From assembly GCF_004923315.1 (NCBI RefSeq), contig NZ_CP039650.1, forward strand, positions 1,947,501-2,011,500: DNA of 64,000 bases, read 5' to 3'. The position numbers and the translations under genes were made by a program. Source of the stretch: Azospirillum sp. TSA2s. Its GTDB lineage: Bacteria; Pseudomonadota; Alphaproteobacteria; Azospirillales; Azospirillaceae. The notes under the pieces were generated by a model that saw only the letters and a program-made list of their open reading frames with translations, was not told the origin of the DNA and did not search any database. Below, piece after piece: positions 1 to 7,725 of this stretch (its first letter is position 1; every line of letters starts with the position of its first letter).

Positions 1-309
1 GAGGAGGCGGTGGGCGCCATCGTCGGCATTGGCCGCACCATCCAGTCGATCAACCAGATCGCTTCCGGCATCAGCGCCGGGATCGAGCAGCAGGGCTCCG
101 CCGTGCGCGAGATCGTCGTCAACATGGAACAGGCCGCCGCCGGCACCCGCGCGGTGTCCGACGACATCCGCGAGGTCACCGACGCCGCCGGCCGCACCAG
201 CGGCACCGCGCACGAGGTGTTCGCCGCGTCCGAACGCATGGCCGCCGAGGCCGACCGCCTGACCCGCGAGGTCCAGCGGTTCCTGGATGAAATGCACCGC
301 GTGGCCTGA
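1..309 (+). CDS. Methyl-accepting chemotaxis protein, C-terminal fragment (5' end outside window)
   Basis: The reading frame is open from the first base and ends at TGA 307-309, so only about the last 102 residues are present. The visible part is heptad-patterned and Ala/Glu-rich, with the motif INQIASGISAGIEQQGSAVR, followed by the descending adaptation helix that is usual at the end of the MCP signalling domain. It would act in the cytoplasmic receptor array with CheA and CheW. The sensor domain lies upstream and cannot be judged. No CheR/CheB-tethering pentapeptide is seen at the C terminus, which ends LDEMHRVA. Family assignment is firm; ligand unknown. Confidence 0.85.
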   Translation, partial: EEAVGAIVGIGRTIQSINQIASGISAGIEQQGSAVREIVVNMEQAAAGTRAVSDDIREVTDAAGRTSGTAHEVFAASERMAAEADRLTREVQRFLDEMHRVA

Positions 310-714
310 CGGCTTTTCCGTGGTGCATTTTCCGTGGTGCATTTTCCGTGGTGCAGTGACGCGCTCCGCATCAACTGCCCGGCGAATGTGCACAGCATGC
401 GCATGGGATTTTGCAATGCGGAATTGATCTGGCGTGTTGCTGCTCAGACAGGAATTTTTATTGCGAATTTGCGGAGAATCCGTATTACGTGTCCGCAACA
501 TGGAAGCCGCGCCCATGGCAAGTTCGCAACCTGTTGAGCAACCCGTCGCCAGCATGCCTGCTGTTTCAGCAGCTTAACCGTACAACTCCCCCGAAATGCC
601 GGATGGCTCCCTGTCATCTGCGGCCAAGCGCCGCGGAAACCGGGAGGGCGGGCCGTTCACGGGGCGCCGGTGACCGTTGGCACGGCTTTTGATTTGGAGA
701 ATGCAGGGACGGTC
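310..714. other. Intergenic region between two chemotaxis genes
   Basis: About 400 bases without a convincing gene. It begins with three perfect tandem copies of a 14-base unit (314-355). The rest is less GC-rich than the flanking genes, consistent with a promoter region for the next gene, but no clear -35/-10 or -24/-12 pair was recognised. Short open frames here lack ribosome binding sites and typical codon use. Confidence 0.5.
314..355. repeat. Triplicated 14-bp tandem repeat
   Basis: The unit TTTTCCGTGGTGCA occurs three times head to tail without mismatch (314-327, 328-341, 342-355), starting five bases after the stop codon of the upstream MCP gene. Confidence 0.9.
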
Positions 715-1761
715 ATGACGGGGGACAAGACGATGAGCATGGCGGGCACCGATCTTTTCGAGCTGTCGCGGGGCGTGCTGGATGTTGCGTCGAAGAAGGT
801 GTCCTTGATCGAGGACATCACCCGGCGCACCAAGATGCTGGCCATGAACGCCCTGATCGAAGCGGCGCGGGCTGGCGACGCCGGGCGCGGCTTCGCCGTC
901 GTCGCCAACGAGGTGTCGGAGATCTCGACCCAGGTCAACAGCATCACCAAGGAGCTGCGGTCGGAGATCGTCGCCCGCGTCGACCATCTGACCACCACCG
1001 GCAGCGCCATGGTGCAGGAGATGCACGGCAAGCGGCTGGCCGACCTGTCGCTCAACATGATCGAGATCATCGACCGCAACCTGTATGAGCGGTCCTGCGA
1101 CGTGCGCTGGTGGGCAACCGACAGCGCGGTGGTCGATTGCGCCGCCGACCCGACGGAGGAGGCGCGCCGCCATGCCTCGCGCCGGCTGGGCGTGATCCTG
1201 GAATCCTACACCGTCTATCTCGACCTGTGGATCGCCGACCGCAACGGCACCGTCATCGCCAACGGACGGCCGGACCGCTATCCCGGCGCGCGCGGCGCCA
1301 ACGTGTCGGACGAGCCGTGGTTCCGGCAGGCGCTGGCCACCCGCAACGGCGGCGAGTTCACCGTCGGCGACGTCGCCCGCAACCGCAGCCTGGACGACCG
1401 CGTCGTCGCCACATATGCCACCGCGATCCGGCGCGACGGCGAGGCGGACGGCGACGCCATCGGCGTGCTCGGCATCTTCTTCGACTGGGAGCCCCAGGCC
1501 GCCGCGGTGGTCGAGGGCGTGCGGCTGGAAGCCGGGGAACGGGAAAAGTCGCGCTGCCTGCTGCTCGACGCCCGCCACCGGGTGATCGCCTCGTCCGACG
1601 GCCGCGGCCTTCTGACCGAGACGGTGCCGCTGCGCCGCAGTGCCACCACCATGGGCCACTACATCGACGACAAGAACCGGCTGGTCGGCTACTCCCTGAC
1701 CCCCGGTTACGAGACCTACAAGGGGCTCGGTTGGTACGGAGTCATCATTCAGGACCGGTGA
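715..1761 (+). CDS. Chemotaxis signalling hairpin fused to a C-terminal Cache-like sensor domain
   Basis: 348 residues from ATG 715; ATG 733 is an alternative. Residues about 20-85 contain the MCP hairpin tip (motifs MLAMNALIEAARAG and GRGFAVVANEV). From about residue 130 to the end comes a Cache/PAS-like sensor segment (LDLWIADRNGTVIANG, PWFRQALA, and a final GYETYKGLGWYGVII). No transmembrane segment or signal peptide is visible, so it is probably a soluble cytoplasmic sensor. The order is the reverse of a classical receptor, and the coiled coil is much shorter than in a full MCP. It could be a diffusible chemoreceptor or a modulator of the array. The ligand is unknown; the architecture is what I see, the role is inferred. 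Confidence 0.75.
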   Translation: MTGDKTMSMAGTDLFELSRGVLDVASKKVSLIEDITRRTKMLAMNALIEAARAGDAGRGFAVVANEVSEISTQVNSITKELRSEIVARVDHLTTTGSAMVQEMHGKRLADLSLNMIEIIDRNLYERSCDVRWWATDSAVVDCAADPTEEARRHASRRLGVILESYTVYLDLWIADRNGTVIANGRPDRYPGARGANVSDEPWFRQALATRNGGEFTVGDVARNRSLDDRVVATYATAIRRDGEADGDAIGVLGIFFDWEPQAAAVVEGVRLEAGEREKSRCLLLDARHRVIASSDGRGLLTETVPLRRSATTMGHYIDDKNRLVGYSLTPGYETYKGLGWYGVIIQDR

Positions 1762-1840
1762 TCCCGCCGACTTGACTGTCGCCTTCGGGAACGGGGCCGG
1801 GATACACTCCCGGCCCTGTTCCGTTTCGGGGTTTGCGATC

Positions 1841-2833
1841 ATGTCCGCCCAGCAGTTGACCGTCCGTCGGGAGACCTTTCCCATCCGCGGCGCCTTCCGC
1901 ATCTCGCGCGGGGCCAAGACCGAAGCCGCGGTTGTGGTGGCGGAGGTGACCGACGGTCCCCACCGCGGCCGTGGCGAATGCGTGCCCTATGCCCGCTATG
2001 GCGAGAGCGTCGACGGGGTCGTCGCCGCGCTGGAGGCGATGGCCGACGCGGTGGCCGGCGGGCTCGACCGCGACTCGCTGACCCGGCAGATGCCGCCGGG
2101 CGCCGCCCGCAATGCGCTGGACTGCGCACTCTGGGACCTGGAGGCCAAGCGCAGCGGCGTGCCGGCCTGGAAGCTTGCCGGGCTGACCGAGCCGCCGGGG
2201 CCGCTGGTCACCTGCTACACGCTGAGCGTCGACGAACCCGACGCGATGGCCGCTGCTGCCCGCGACCGGGCGCCGCGCCATCCACTGCTGAAGATGAAGC
2301 TGACAGGGGAGGGCGACCTCGACCGCGTGCGTGCCGTCCGCGCCGCCGCGCCGTCCGCCCGGCTGGTGGTCGATGCCAACGAGGGCTGGACGCTGGACCA
2401 GCTCCACCAGTTCGCCCCGGTTCTCGCCGGGCTGGGCGTGGAGATGATCGAACAGCCGCTGCCCGCCGGCCAGGACGAGGCGTTGCGCGGAGTCGACTGT
2501 CCGGTGCCGCTCGGCGCCGACGAATCCTGCCATGGGCTGGAGTCGCTCGACCGTCTGCGCGGGCTCTATCGGGTGGTGAACGTCAAGCTCGACAAGACCG
2601 GCGGCCTGACCGAGGCGCTGGCGATGACCCGCGCCGCCCACGCCATGGGCTTCGAGGTGATGGTCGGCTGCATGGTGGCGACCTCGCTCGCCATGGCGCC
2701 GGCGATGCTGGTGGGGCAGGGCGCGCGCTACGTCGATCTGGACGGCCCGCTGCTGCTGGCCCGCGACCGCGAACCGGGGCTGGTCTATGACGGCGCGGTG
2801 GTCCAGCCACCGGTCGCGGAACTGTGGGGGTAG
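1841..2833 (+). CDS. L-Ala-D/L-Glu (dipeptide) epimerase, enolase superfamily
   Basis: 330 residues from ATG 1841. The muconate-lactonizing subgroup signature is complete: the KxK pair at K151/K153 (KMKL), metal ligands in VVDAN (D178), EQPLP (E204) and GADES (D227), and the second catalytic lysine region NVKLDKTGG (K249/K252). The family interconverts L-Ala-D-Glu and L-Ala-L-Glu during murein peptide recycling in the cytoplasm. Specificity cannot be fixed from motifs alone, and related enzymes act on other dipeptides. It stands alone: the neighbour upstream is a chemotaxis gene and the gene downstream is convergent. Confidence 0.85.
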   Translation: MSAQQLTVRRETFPIRGAFRISRGAKTEAAVVVAEVTDGPHRGRGECVPYARYGESVDGVVAALEAMADAVAGGLDRDSLTRQMPPGAARNALDCALWDLEAKRSGVPAWKLAGLTEPPGPLVTCYTLSVDEPDAMAAAARDRAPRHPLLKMKLTGEGDLDRVRAVRAAAPSARLVVDANEGWTLDQLHQFAPVLAGLGVEMIEQPLPAGQDEALRGVDCPVPLGADESCHGLESLDRLRGLYRVVNVKLDKTGGLTEALAMTRAAHAMGFEVMVGCMVATSLAMAPAMLVGQGARYVDLDGPLLLARDREPGLVYDGAVVQPPVAELWG

Positions 2834-2858
2834 CTAAGTGTAAGTGCAGGCTTCAATT

Positions 2859-2963
2859 GCCCCCACCCTGACCCTCCCCCGCTGGGCGGGGGAGGGGATT
2901 GGACCCTTGTCGGCGTTCAGCGGCAGTCCCTCCCCCGCCCAGCGGGGGAGGATAGGTGGGGGT
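2859..2963. repeat. Palindromic intergenic repeat, copy A (short form)
   Basis: The outer arms GCCCCCACC and GGTGGGGG bracket two internal GC-rich hairpins (CCCTCCCCCGCTGGGCGGGGGAGGG, then its near mirror) around about 40 bases of linker. The same architecture recurs at 9944-10051, 49729-49837 and 54752-54917. It lies between the convergent ends of the epimerase and pterin dehydratase genes, where the transcript hairpins could also act as terminators. Confidence 0.9.
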
Positions 2964-2991
2964 CTAACTTCACCAATCCAAAAGCATTCCC

Positions 2992-3402
2992 TCACGCCCC
3001 CTGTACATAAGGCGGCGGCGGAGTCCCCACCGATGCCGGCACATAGGGCGCATCGGCCAGCCCATTGACCTTCGCCGCCATCACGAAGTCGTTCTCGTGC
3101 AGCCCCCTGATCTTGTGGGTCCAGAAGGCGACCGAGCAGTGGCCCCAGCCGTAGCGGATCTCCGCGTGATGGCCTTCCGCTTCGCAGAGGTTGCCGACCT
3201 GAACGGCGAAGGCCTGGGCTTGGGCGAAGTCGGGGAACTTGAAATCGCGTTCGATGCGGTCCGGGTTCTCCTTCAGGTCCCATCCCGGCACCTGCACCAG
3301 ATAGGAGGCGGCCATCGCCCGGTCCATCGGCGGTATTCCGCCGCGGCAGGGCTCGCAGGTCTTGCCCGCCAGTTCCTGCGTCGTCGGTGCTTGCGGTGTC
3401 AT
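2992..3402 (-). CDS. 4a-hydroxytetrahydrobiopterin (pterin-4a-carbinolamine) dehydratase
   Basis: 136 residues. The start is set at ATG 3402 because AAGGGAGAG precedes it by about six bases; longer upstream frames are not needed. The active-site region is present as EGHHAEIRYGWGHCSVAFWT followed by GLHENDF, giving the paired histidines and the conserved Trp/Asp spacing of the PhhB/DCoH family. The enzyme dehydrates the 4a-carbinolamine produced by aromatic amino acid hydroxylases; in bacteria without such hydroxylases it may serve molybdopterin metabolism. The protein is somewhat longer than typical (about 95-115), with an N-terminal extension containing CEPCRGG and a Pro-rich tail. Confidence 0.88.
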   Translation of the reverse strand: MTPQAPTTQELAGKTCEPCRGGIPPMDRAMAASYLVQVPGWDLKENPDRIERDFKFPDFAQAQAFAVQVGNLCEAEGHHAEIRYGWGHCSVAFWTHKIRGLHENDFVMAAKVNGLADAPYVPASVGTPPPPYVQGA

Positions 3403-3538
3403 CCCGATCTCTCCCTTGTTGGTAGGCTGGACGGTCTGGGCTAGAACCTCACCGCCAACAAGCTTGGGGTCGGGCCGATGCTTCGGCAAGCCCGGTTCCT
3501 CGACTGCACCCATTGCCGGGAATTTGGGAAGCGATCCG

Positions 3539-4144
3539 ATGACAGAGCTGCGCACCGACATGCCCTTCGCCGACTACCAGTACCCGACCAAGCCGGTGGA
3601 CGGGCCGCGGCTCGCCATCGTCGGCGAGGCGCCGGGGGCTGAGGAGGCGCGGCAGGGCACCCCCTTCGTCGGCCGCAGCGGCAAGCTGCTGGACGAATCG
3701 CTGGCCGCCGTCGGCATCGAGCGGGCGGAATGCCTCGTCGCCAACGTCTTCCGTTACCAGCCGCCCGGCAACAAGGTCGGTCATTTCTTCTCCTCGCGCG
3801 CCCGTGCCCGCAAGGAGGGTCGTGAGATCGACGAGAGCTGGGGCGCCTTCGGCACGTCGGACCGGCTGCTGGCCGAATTCGCCGGCGAGATCGAGCATCT
3901 GCGCGCCACCCTGGCCGACTACCGCCCGTCGGTGATCGTCGCGCTGGGCCGCACCCCGACCTGGGCCCTGACCGGGGAGAACGGCATCCTGCAGCTGCGC
4001 GGCAAGGTGCTGCCCTGCCGCCTGCTGGACGGGGTGGAGGTGGTGCCGACCTTCCACCCCAGCTACCTGCTGCGCGGCCAGCTGGTGGAGCAGCCGACCT
4101 TTCTGGCCGACCTGCGGCTGGCCGTCTCGCGACTCACTCGGTAG
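3539..4144 (+). CDS. Uracil-DNA glycosylase-like protein without visible iron-sulfur cysteines
   Basis: 201 residues from ATG 3539. Motif A is GEAPGAEEARQGTPFVGRSG and the C-terminal motif is FHPSYLLR, both typical of the family 4/5 uracil-DNA glycosylase fold, which removes uracil from DNA in base excision repair. Thermostable family 4 enzymes carry a four-cysteine 4Fe-4S cluster. Here only two cysteines are evident, in ECLVANV and LPCRLL, and the N-terminal CxxC is absent. It is therefore better called UDG-like. Its 3' end overlaps the convergent methyltransferase gene by 11 bases. Confidence 0.75.
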   Translation: MTELRTDMPFADYQYPTKPVDGPRLAIVGEAPGAEEARQGTPFVGRSGKLLDESLAAVGIERAECLVANVFRYQPPGNKVGHFFSSRARARKEGREIDESWGAFGTSDRLLAEFAGEIEHLRATLADYRPSVIVALGRTPTWALTGENGILQLRGKVLPCRLLDGVEVVPTFHPSYLLRGQLVEQPTFLADLRLAVSRLTR

Positions 4145-4793
4145 GAAGCAGCCGCCAAATCACCGTTTCGCGGCTCTCCCGGTCCTCCAGCTCCAGCGAG
4201 GTCGGGACGGTGTAGGTCGCCACCTTCTCGATGCCGCCGGCGGGGGCATAGGCGCGGCCGGGGTCGCCCAGCAGCACCAGCGTCCCGGTGGCGGCGACCT
4301 CGCGCAGCCATGCCGTCACCCGCTCCGCCATCGGCCGTTCGTAGCAGACGTCGCCGGCCAGAACCACGTCGATGCCCGGCAGGGGGCGGCCGACCAGATC
4401 GGCGCTGACCGGCTTGACCTCCACCCCGTTGGCCTCGGCGTTCAGCGCGATGGCGGCGAGCGAGAAGCGGTCGATGTCGCAGGACTGCACCCGCGCCGCC
4501 CCGGCCTTCATCGCGGCGATGCCGACCAGCCCGGTGCCTGCGGCAAAATCGAGCACGGACTTGCCGGCCACCAGCTCCGGCCGGTCAAGCAACAGCCGCG
4601 CCACAGCTTGTCCGCCCGGCCAAGCGAAAGCCCAGTATGGCGGTGGCAAATTCGTGGCGGCCAAGGTCTCCTCGGTCGCCTGCCAGAGTGGCGTGACCTC
4701 GGTGGCAAGATGAAGCTGGATTTCCGGCAACAGCGGGGTGGTCGTCAGCGCCGTGTTGTCGCGGACGAAATCTGGCGGGGATGCATTGTTCAT
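4134..4793 (-). CDS. Class I SAM methyltransferase, ETF-beta lysine methyltransferase (METTL20) type
   Basis: 219 residues from ATG 4793. The N-terminal half carries PPYWAFAWPGGQA, diagnostic of the METTL20-like group. SAM motif I is LDFAAGTGLVGI, followed by the acidic loop SCDID. Post-I sequence GDVCYERPMA occupies the position of the usual catalytic-loop motif. Characterised bacterial relatives trimethylate lysines of electron transfer flavoprotein beta; that substrate is an inference here. It is convergent with, and overlaps by 11 bases, the UDG-like gene. Older annotations often call such proteins L11 or nicotinamide methyltransferase-like. Confidence 0.75.
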   Translation of the reverse strand: MNNASPPDFVRDNTALTTTPLLPEIQLHLATEVTPLWQATEETLAATNLPPPYWAFAWPGGQAVARLLLDRPELVAGKSVLDFAAGTGLVGIAAMKAGAARVQSCDIDRFSLAAIALNAEANGVEVKPVSADLVGRPLPGIDVVLAGDVCYERPMAERVTAWLREVAATGTLVLLGDPGRAYAPAGGIEKVATYTVPTSLELEDRESRETVIWRLLPTE

Positions 4794-4935
4794 ACGAGGA
4801 TTCCCAAGGGACTCCGCTGTTGGGGGGAGGGCGGTCGATGGCTTTTGAATGTTACATAATTCAAACGGTGTAGACACAGCTGCGAACCCGTGTTACCCGT
4901 TCTGCCAAGGGGAAAACAGAGGGATTGGGGGAGTC

Positions 4936-5778
4936 ATGCGGCAGAGGGGAACCGCCATCGGCCTTTCGTTTGCGGCTTTGATCGCGCTCAGCCCCCTTAC
5001 CGTGTCGACGGCTGCCGCACAAGACGGCGATTGCGTGCGCACGGTCCGCTCCATCTCCGATTTCACCATTCGTGGCGACGCCTGGACCTGGTGGGACCAT
5101 GCCGCCGGCCAGTATGACCGCGAACACCGCCCCGCCGTCGGCTCCGTCCTCGTATTCAAGCGCACCGGCCACATGCGCCGCGGCCACGTCTCGCTGGTCA
5201 GCGCGGTGATCGACCGCCGCACCATCGAGGTCGACCACAGCTGGCTGGATGGTGACGGACTGCGCCGCGGCATGCGGGTGGTCGATGTGTCCCGCAACAA
5301 CGACTGGTCCTCCGTCCGCGTCTGGCACGAGCCGACCGACCAGCTCGGCCTGCGCGTCTATGCCGCCTACGGCTTCATCATGCCGGAAGGCGAAGAGGCG
5401 CCGCGCAGCGGCCGGATGCTGGATGCCGGCGACCGCGGCATGGACCAGGGCTTCGCCAGCAGCCCGCGTGGCCGCAGCAAGGCCACCGGCCCGCGCATGC
5501 TGGAAGCGTCGCTGCACCCGCAGAAGGGTCTCAGCGTCTCGGTTCCCGGCCGCAAGCCGCAGAGCCTGCCGACCACGGCCGTCGCCTCGCACACGCCGCA
5601 GAAGCCGCAGCGCATGGACGTCGCCGTGCTGCCGTCGCGCAAGCCGGCCAGCGCGCATGCCGCCCCGGTCACGGTCGCCGAGGTCTCCTCCCCCGGCAGC
5701 CGCCGCACCGTCGCTCCCGGCCGCAAGCCCGGTTCCAGCAACTCCGTCGCCCAGCTGGCCGAGACCAGCGGGCGCTGA
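4936..5778 (+). CDS. Exported CHAP-domain protein
   Basis: 280 residues from ATG 4936, with GGGGGAG just upstream. Residues 1-28 form a signal peptide (basic start, hydrophobic core, cleavage after TAAA). The CHAP amidase/peptidase fold follows, with likely nucleophile C33 (GDCV) and histidine H84 (RRGHVSLV). About residues 150-280 form a low-complexity Pro/Arg/Ser tail in which a P-G/S-R-K-P motif occurs three times (VPGRKPQS, LPSRKPAS, APGRKPGS), perhaps a wall- or outer-membrane-interacting tail. The family cleaves peptidoglycan peptides in the periplasm; the actual substrate is unknown. A good rho-independent terminator follows at 5805. Confidence 0.8.
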   Translation: MRQRGTAIGLSFAALIALSPLTVSTAAAQDGDCVRTVRSISDFTIRGDAWTWWDHAAGQYDREHRPAVGSVLVFKRTGHMRRGHVSLVSAVIDRRTIEVDHSWLDGDGLRRGMRVVDVSRNNDWSSVRVWHEPTDQLGLRVYAAYGFIMPEGEEAPRSGRMLDAGDRGMDQGFASSPRGRSKATGPRMLEASLHPQKGLSVSVPGRKPQSLPTTAVASHTPQKPQRMDVAVLPSRKPASAHAAPVTVAEVSSPGSRRTVAPGRKPGSSNSVAQLAETSGR

Positions 5779-5804
5779 TCGGGGCCTGTTCGAGTTTTCA
5801 GGAA

Positions 5805-5833
5805 GGGCGGGGCTTGGCTCCGCTCTTTTTGTT
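5805..5833 (+). terminator. Rho-independent terminator after the CHAP gene
   Basis: A nine-base stem GGGCGGGGC / GCTCCGCTC, with two G-U pairs and a three-base loop (TTG), is followed directly by a run of five T, 26 bases after the CHAP stop codon. Confidence 0.8.
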
Positions 5834-5901
5834 TGTGCCGGAGGAGCGGCTTTTAGAGCCTGTTTGAAAAGCCCGTCGGCCAACAATCGACGCCTTTCCA
5901 T

Positions 5902-5986
5902 CGTCATTCCCGCGAAGGCGGGAATCCAGCTATGCCGCGCTGTTCCCTAACAGGAAGCCTGGTTCCCCGCCTTAGCGGGGATGACG
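5902..5986. repeat. CGTCAT-bounded double-hairpin intergenic repeat
   Basis: The element starts CGTCATTCCCGCGAAGGCGG and ends TCCCCGCCTTAGCGGGGATGACG, so the terminal CGTCAT/ATGACG are inverted and each half forms its own hairpin. Similar CATTCCCGCGAA-GCGGGAA palindromes are common dispersed repeats in proteobacteria. This is the only copy in the window. Confidence 0.75.
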
Positions 5987-6056
5987 GATCGGGAAGCGGC
6001 GGAAGATGATGGACATTTTCGAACAGGTACTTACGCCACCTTCCTGATCCGGGCCT

Positions 6057-7004
6057 CTATATCTTCCCCGCCAGGATCGCCGCCAGCACAAGCCAGCCGA
6101 ACCAGCGGTTGGACTTGAATTTGTCCAGGCAGTCACCCTGATCGTCCGGCCGCCATGTCGCGACCTGCCAGGCCAGTTGCAGGGCGGCCAGCGACAGCAC
6201 CGGCAGGAACAGTCCGCCCAGCCCGGCCAGACGGCCGGCGATGCCGATGCCGACATAGGTCAGAGTGTAGAAGCCGTAGATCCAGATCTTGCTCTGGTCG
6301 CCCAGGCGCAGCGCGGTGGACTTCACGCCGATGCGGGCGTCGTCCTCCTTGTCCTGATGGGCGTAGATGGTGTCATAGCCCAGCGTCCAGGCGATGCCCG
6401 TCACATAGAGCGCCACCGCCGGCCAGCCGACATCGTTCTGCACCGCCGCCCAGCCCATCAGGGCGCCCCAGTTGAAGGTCAGCCCGAGAAAGGCCTGCGG
6501 CCACCATGTGATCCGCTTCATCAGCGGATAGGTGAAGACCAGCAGCAGCGACAGCACGCCCAGACCGATGGCGGTCGTTCCCAACTGCACCAGAATCAGC
6601 AGCGACACCAGAAGCTGGGCCAACAGGAAGGCCAGCGCCTGACGCACCGACACCTGCCCCGACGGGATCGGGCGGGAGCGGGTGCGCTCCACCATCGCGT
6701 CGAACTTGCGGTCCAGGATGTCGTTGACGGTGCAGCCGGCGCCGCGCATCAGCACCGCGCCGATCCCGAACAGCGCCATCAGCCAGAGCAGCGACGGCCA
6801 GTCCCGGAAGGGCTGCGGCATGGCCAGCGCCACGCTCCACCAGCAAGGGAACAGCAGCAGCCATGTCCCGATCGGGCGGTCGAGACGCGCCAGCGTGACA
6901 TAAGGGCGCAACCGGGCGGGAATCCGGCGGGTGACCCAGCCGTCCCTGCGGATGTCGGTGAAACCGGAGTCGGGAAGAGTTGGGCCGGTGGAAGCAGTGG
7001 GCAT
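6057..7004 (-). CDS. ubiA: 4-hydroxybenzoate polyprenyltransferase
   Basis: 315 residues, the usual length. The two Asp-rich prenyl-diphosphate/Mg2+ motifs of the UbiA superfamily are present: NDILDRKFD (residues 94-102) and DTIYAHQDKEDD (211-222). About eight hydrophobic segments lie between and around them, and the RPIPSG motif follows the first Asp motif. The enzyme attaches the polyprenyl tail to 4-hydroxybenzoate in the inner membrane, an early step of ubiquinone synthesis. It is monocistronic here, divergent from the response regulator gene, with about 240 bases of shared upstream DNA. Confidence 0.95.
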   Translation of the reverse strand: MPTASTGPTLPDSGFTDIRRDGWVTRRIPARLRPYVTLARLDRPIGTWLLLFPCWWSVALAMPQPFRDWPSLLWLMALFGIGAVLMRGAGCTVNDILDRKFDAMVERTRSRPIPSGQVSVRQALAFLLAQLLVSLLILVQLGTTAIGLGVLSLLLVFTYPLMKRITWWPQAFLGLTFNWGALMGWAAVQNDVGWPAVALYVTGIAWTLGYDTIYAHQDKEDDARIGVKSTALRLGDQSKIWIYGFYTLTYVGIGIAGRLAGLGGLFLPVLSLAALQLAWQVATWRPDDQGDCLDKFKSNRWFGWLVLAAILAGKI

Positions 7005-7241
7005 GACGGCGGTGTTTCCGCTGTGCTATGGAGATGTCGGAACAGCAATCATGGCGAAGGTATCGGGCTGCCGTCCGTGCGGCAAGTGCGGCGCACCGCT
7101 TGCGACCGGACTGAAGTCCGGAAAGGATGCGGCCAAACAGCCGGGTTCAAGCTATGAAAAATTGCAGTTCCAGGACTTGCGCGCGCCAAAATCGTGCCAA
7201 TACTGTTTCTTTATCAGAACCTCAGCGGCTTGCAATCTGAA

Positions 7242-7631
7242 ATGGACATGAGCACGAAACCGGACCGTTTCGCCGTCGTCATCGATGACGAGTCGATCAT
7301 CTTGGCCGGGATGGAGATCATGCTGGACACCTGGGGCTATCAGGTGCTTGCCGCGGAGGATGTCGAAACCGTCCTGGCGAAGCTGCCCGGCTGTCCGGCG
7401 CCGGACGTGATCCTGTCCGATTACCGGCTGCGTGACGGCTGGTCCGGCATCACCGCCGTGCGGGCGGTGCGCGAGGCCTGCGGCGCCAGCGTGCCCGCCA
7501 TCATCCTGACCGGCGACACCGGGGCCGAACTGATGGCTGCGGCCAAGGCGGATCAGATCCGCATCCTGCACAAGCCTGTCCAGCCCAACGACCTGCGCCG
7601 CCAGATCGACGCCCTGATAGCCGCAGCCTGA
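7242..7631 (+). CDS. Stand-alone response regulator receiver domain
   Basis: 129 residues from ATG 7242; ATG 7248 is equally possible, since neither has a strong ribosome binding site. This is a single REC domain: acidic pocket VIDDES (D15-D16), phosphoacceptor D60 in LSDYRL, switch Thr at T90 (LTGDT) and K111 (HKPVQP). There is no output domain, so it probably acts by phosphorelay or protein contact (CheY-like). No partner kinase is adjacent; several Azospirillum-type hybrid kinases carry such receivers at their C terminus. Partner unknown. Confidence 0.88.
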   Translation: MDMSTKPDRFAVVIDDESIILAGMEIMLDTWGYQVLAAEDVETVLAKLPGCPAPDVILSDYRLRDGWSGITAVRAVREACGASVPAIILTGDTGAELMAAAKADQIRILHKPVQPNDLRRQIDALIAAA

Positions 7632-7725
7632 GCGGCCTCGCGTACCCGCATGTCTGGCTTCTGACCTGCTGACTTGCACGCCCGCGGCCGGCTATAGTCG
7701 GCGCCGCCCCGCGGAGACGAAAACC

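Noticed and set aside
574..1917. 447-residue minus-strand frame antisense to the second chemotaxis gene
   Set aside because: Shadow-type composition (Gly/Ala/Val/Asp/His runs) and an overlapping authentic gene on the plus strand.
5902..5986. Double hairpin as a CRISPR repeat or an insertion-sequence end
   Set aside because: Only one copy in the window with no spacers, no transposase and no target duplication; it fits a common REP-like palindrome.
6931..7251. 106-residue plus-strand frame with Cys-rich GCRPCGKCGAP
   Set aside because: It overlaps the ubiA start antisense, has no ribosome binding site and continues into the response-regulator leader; no coding signal.
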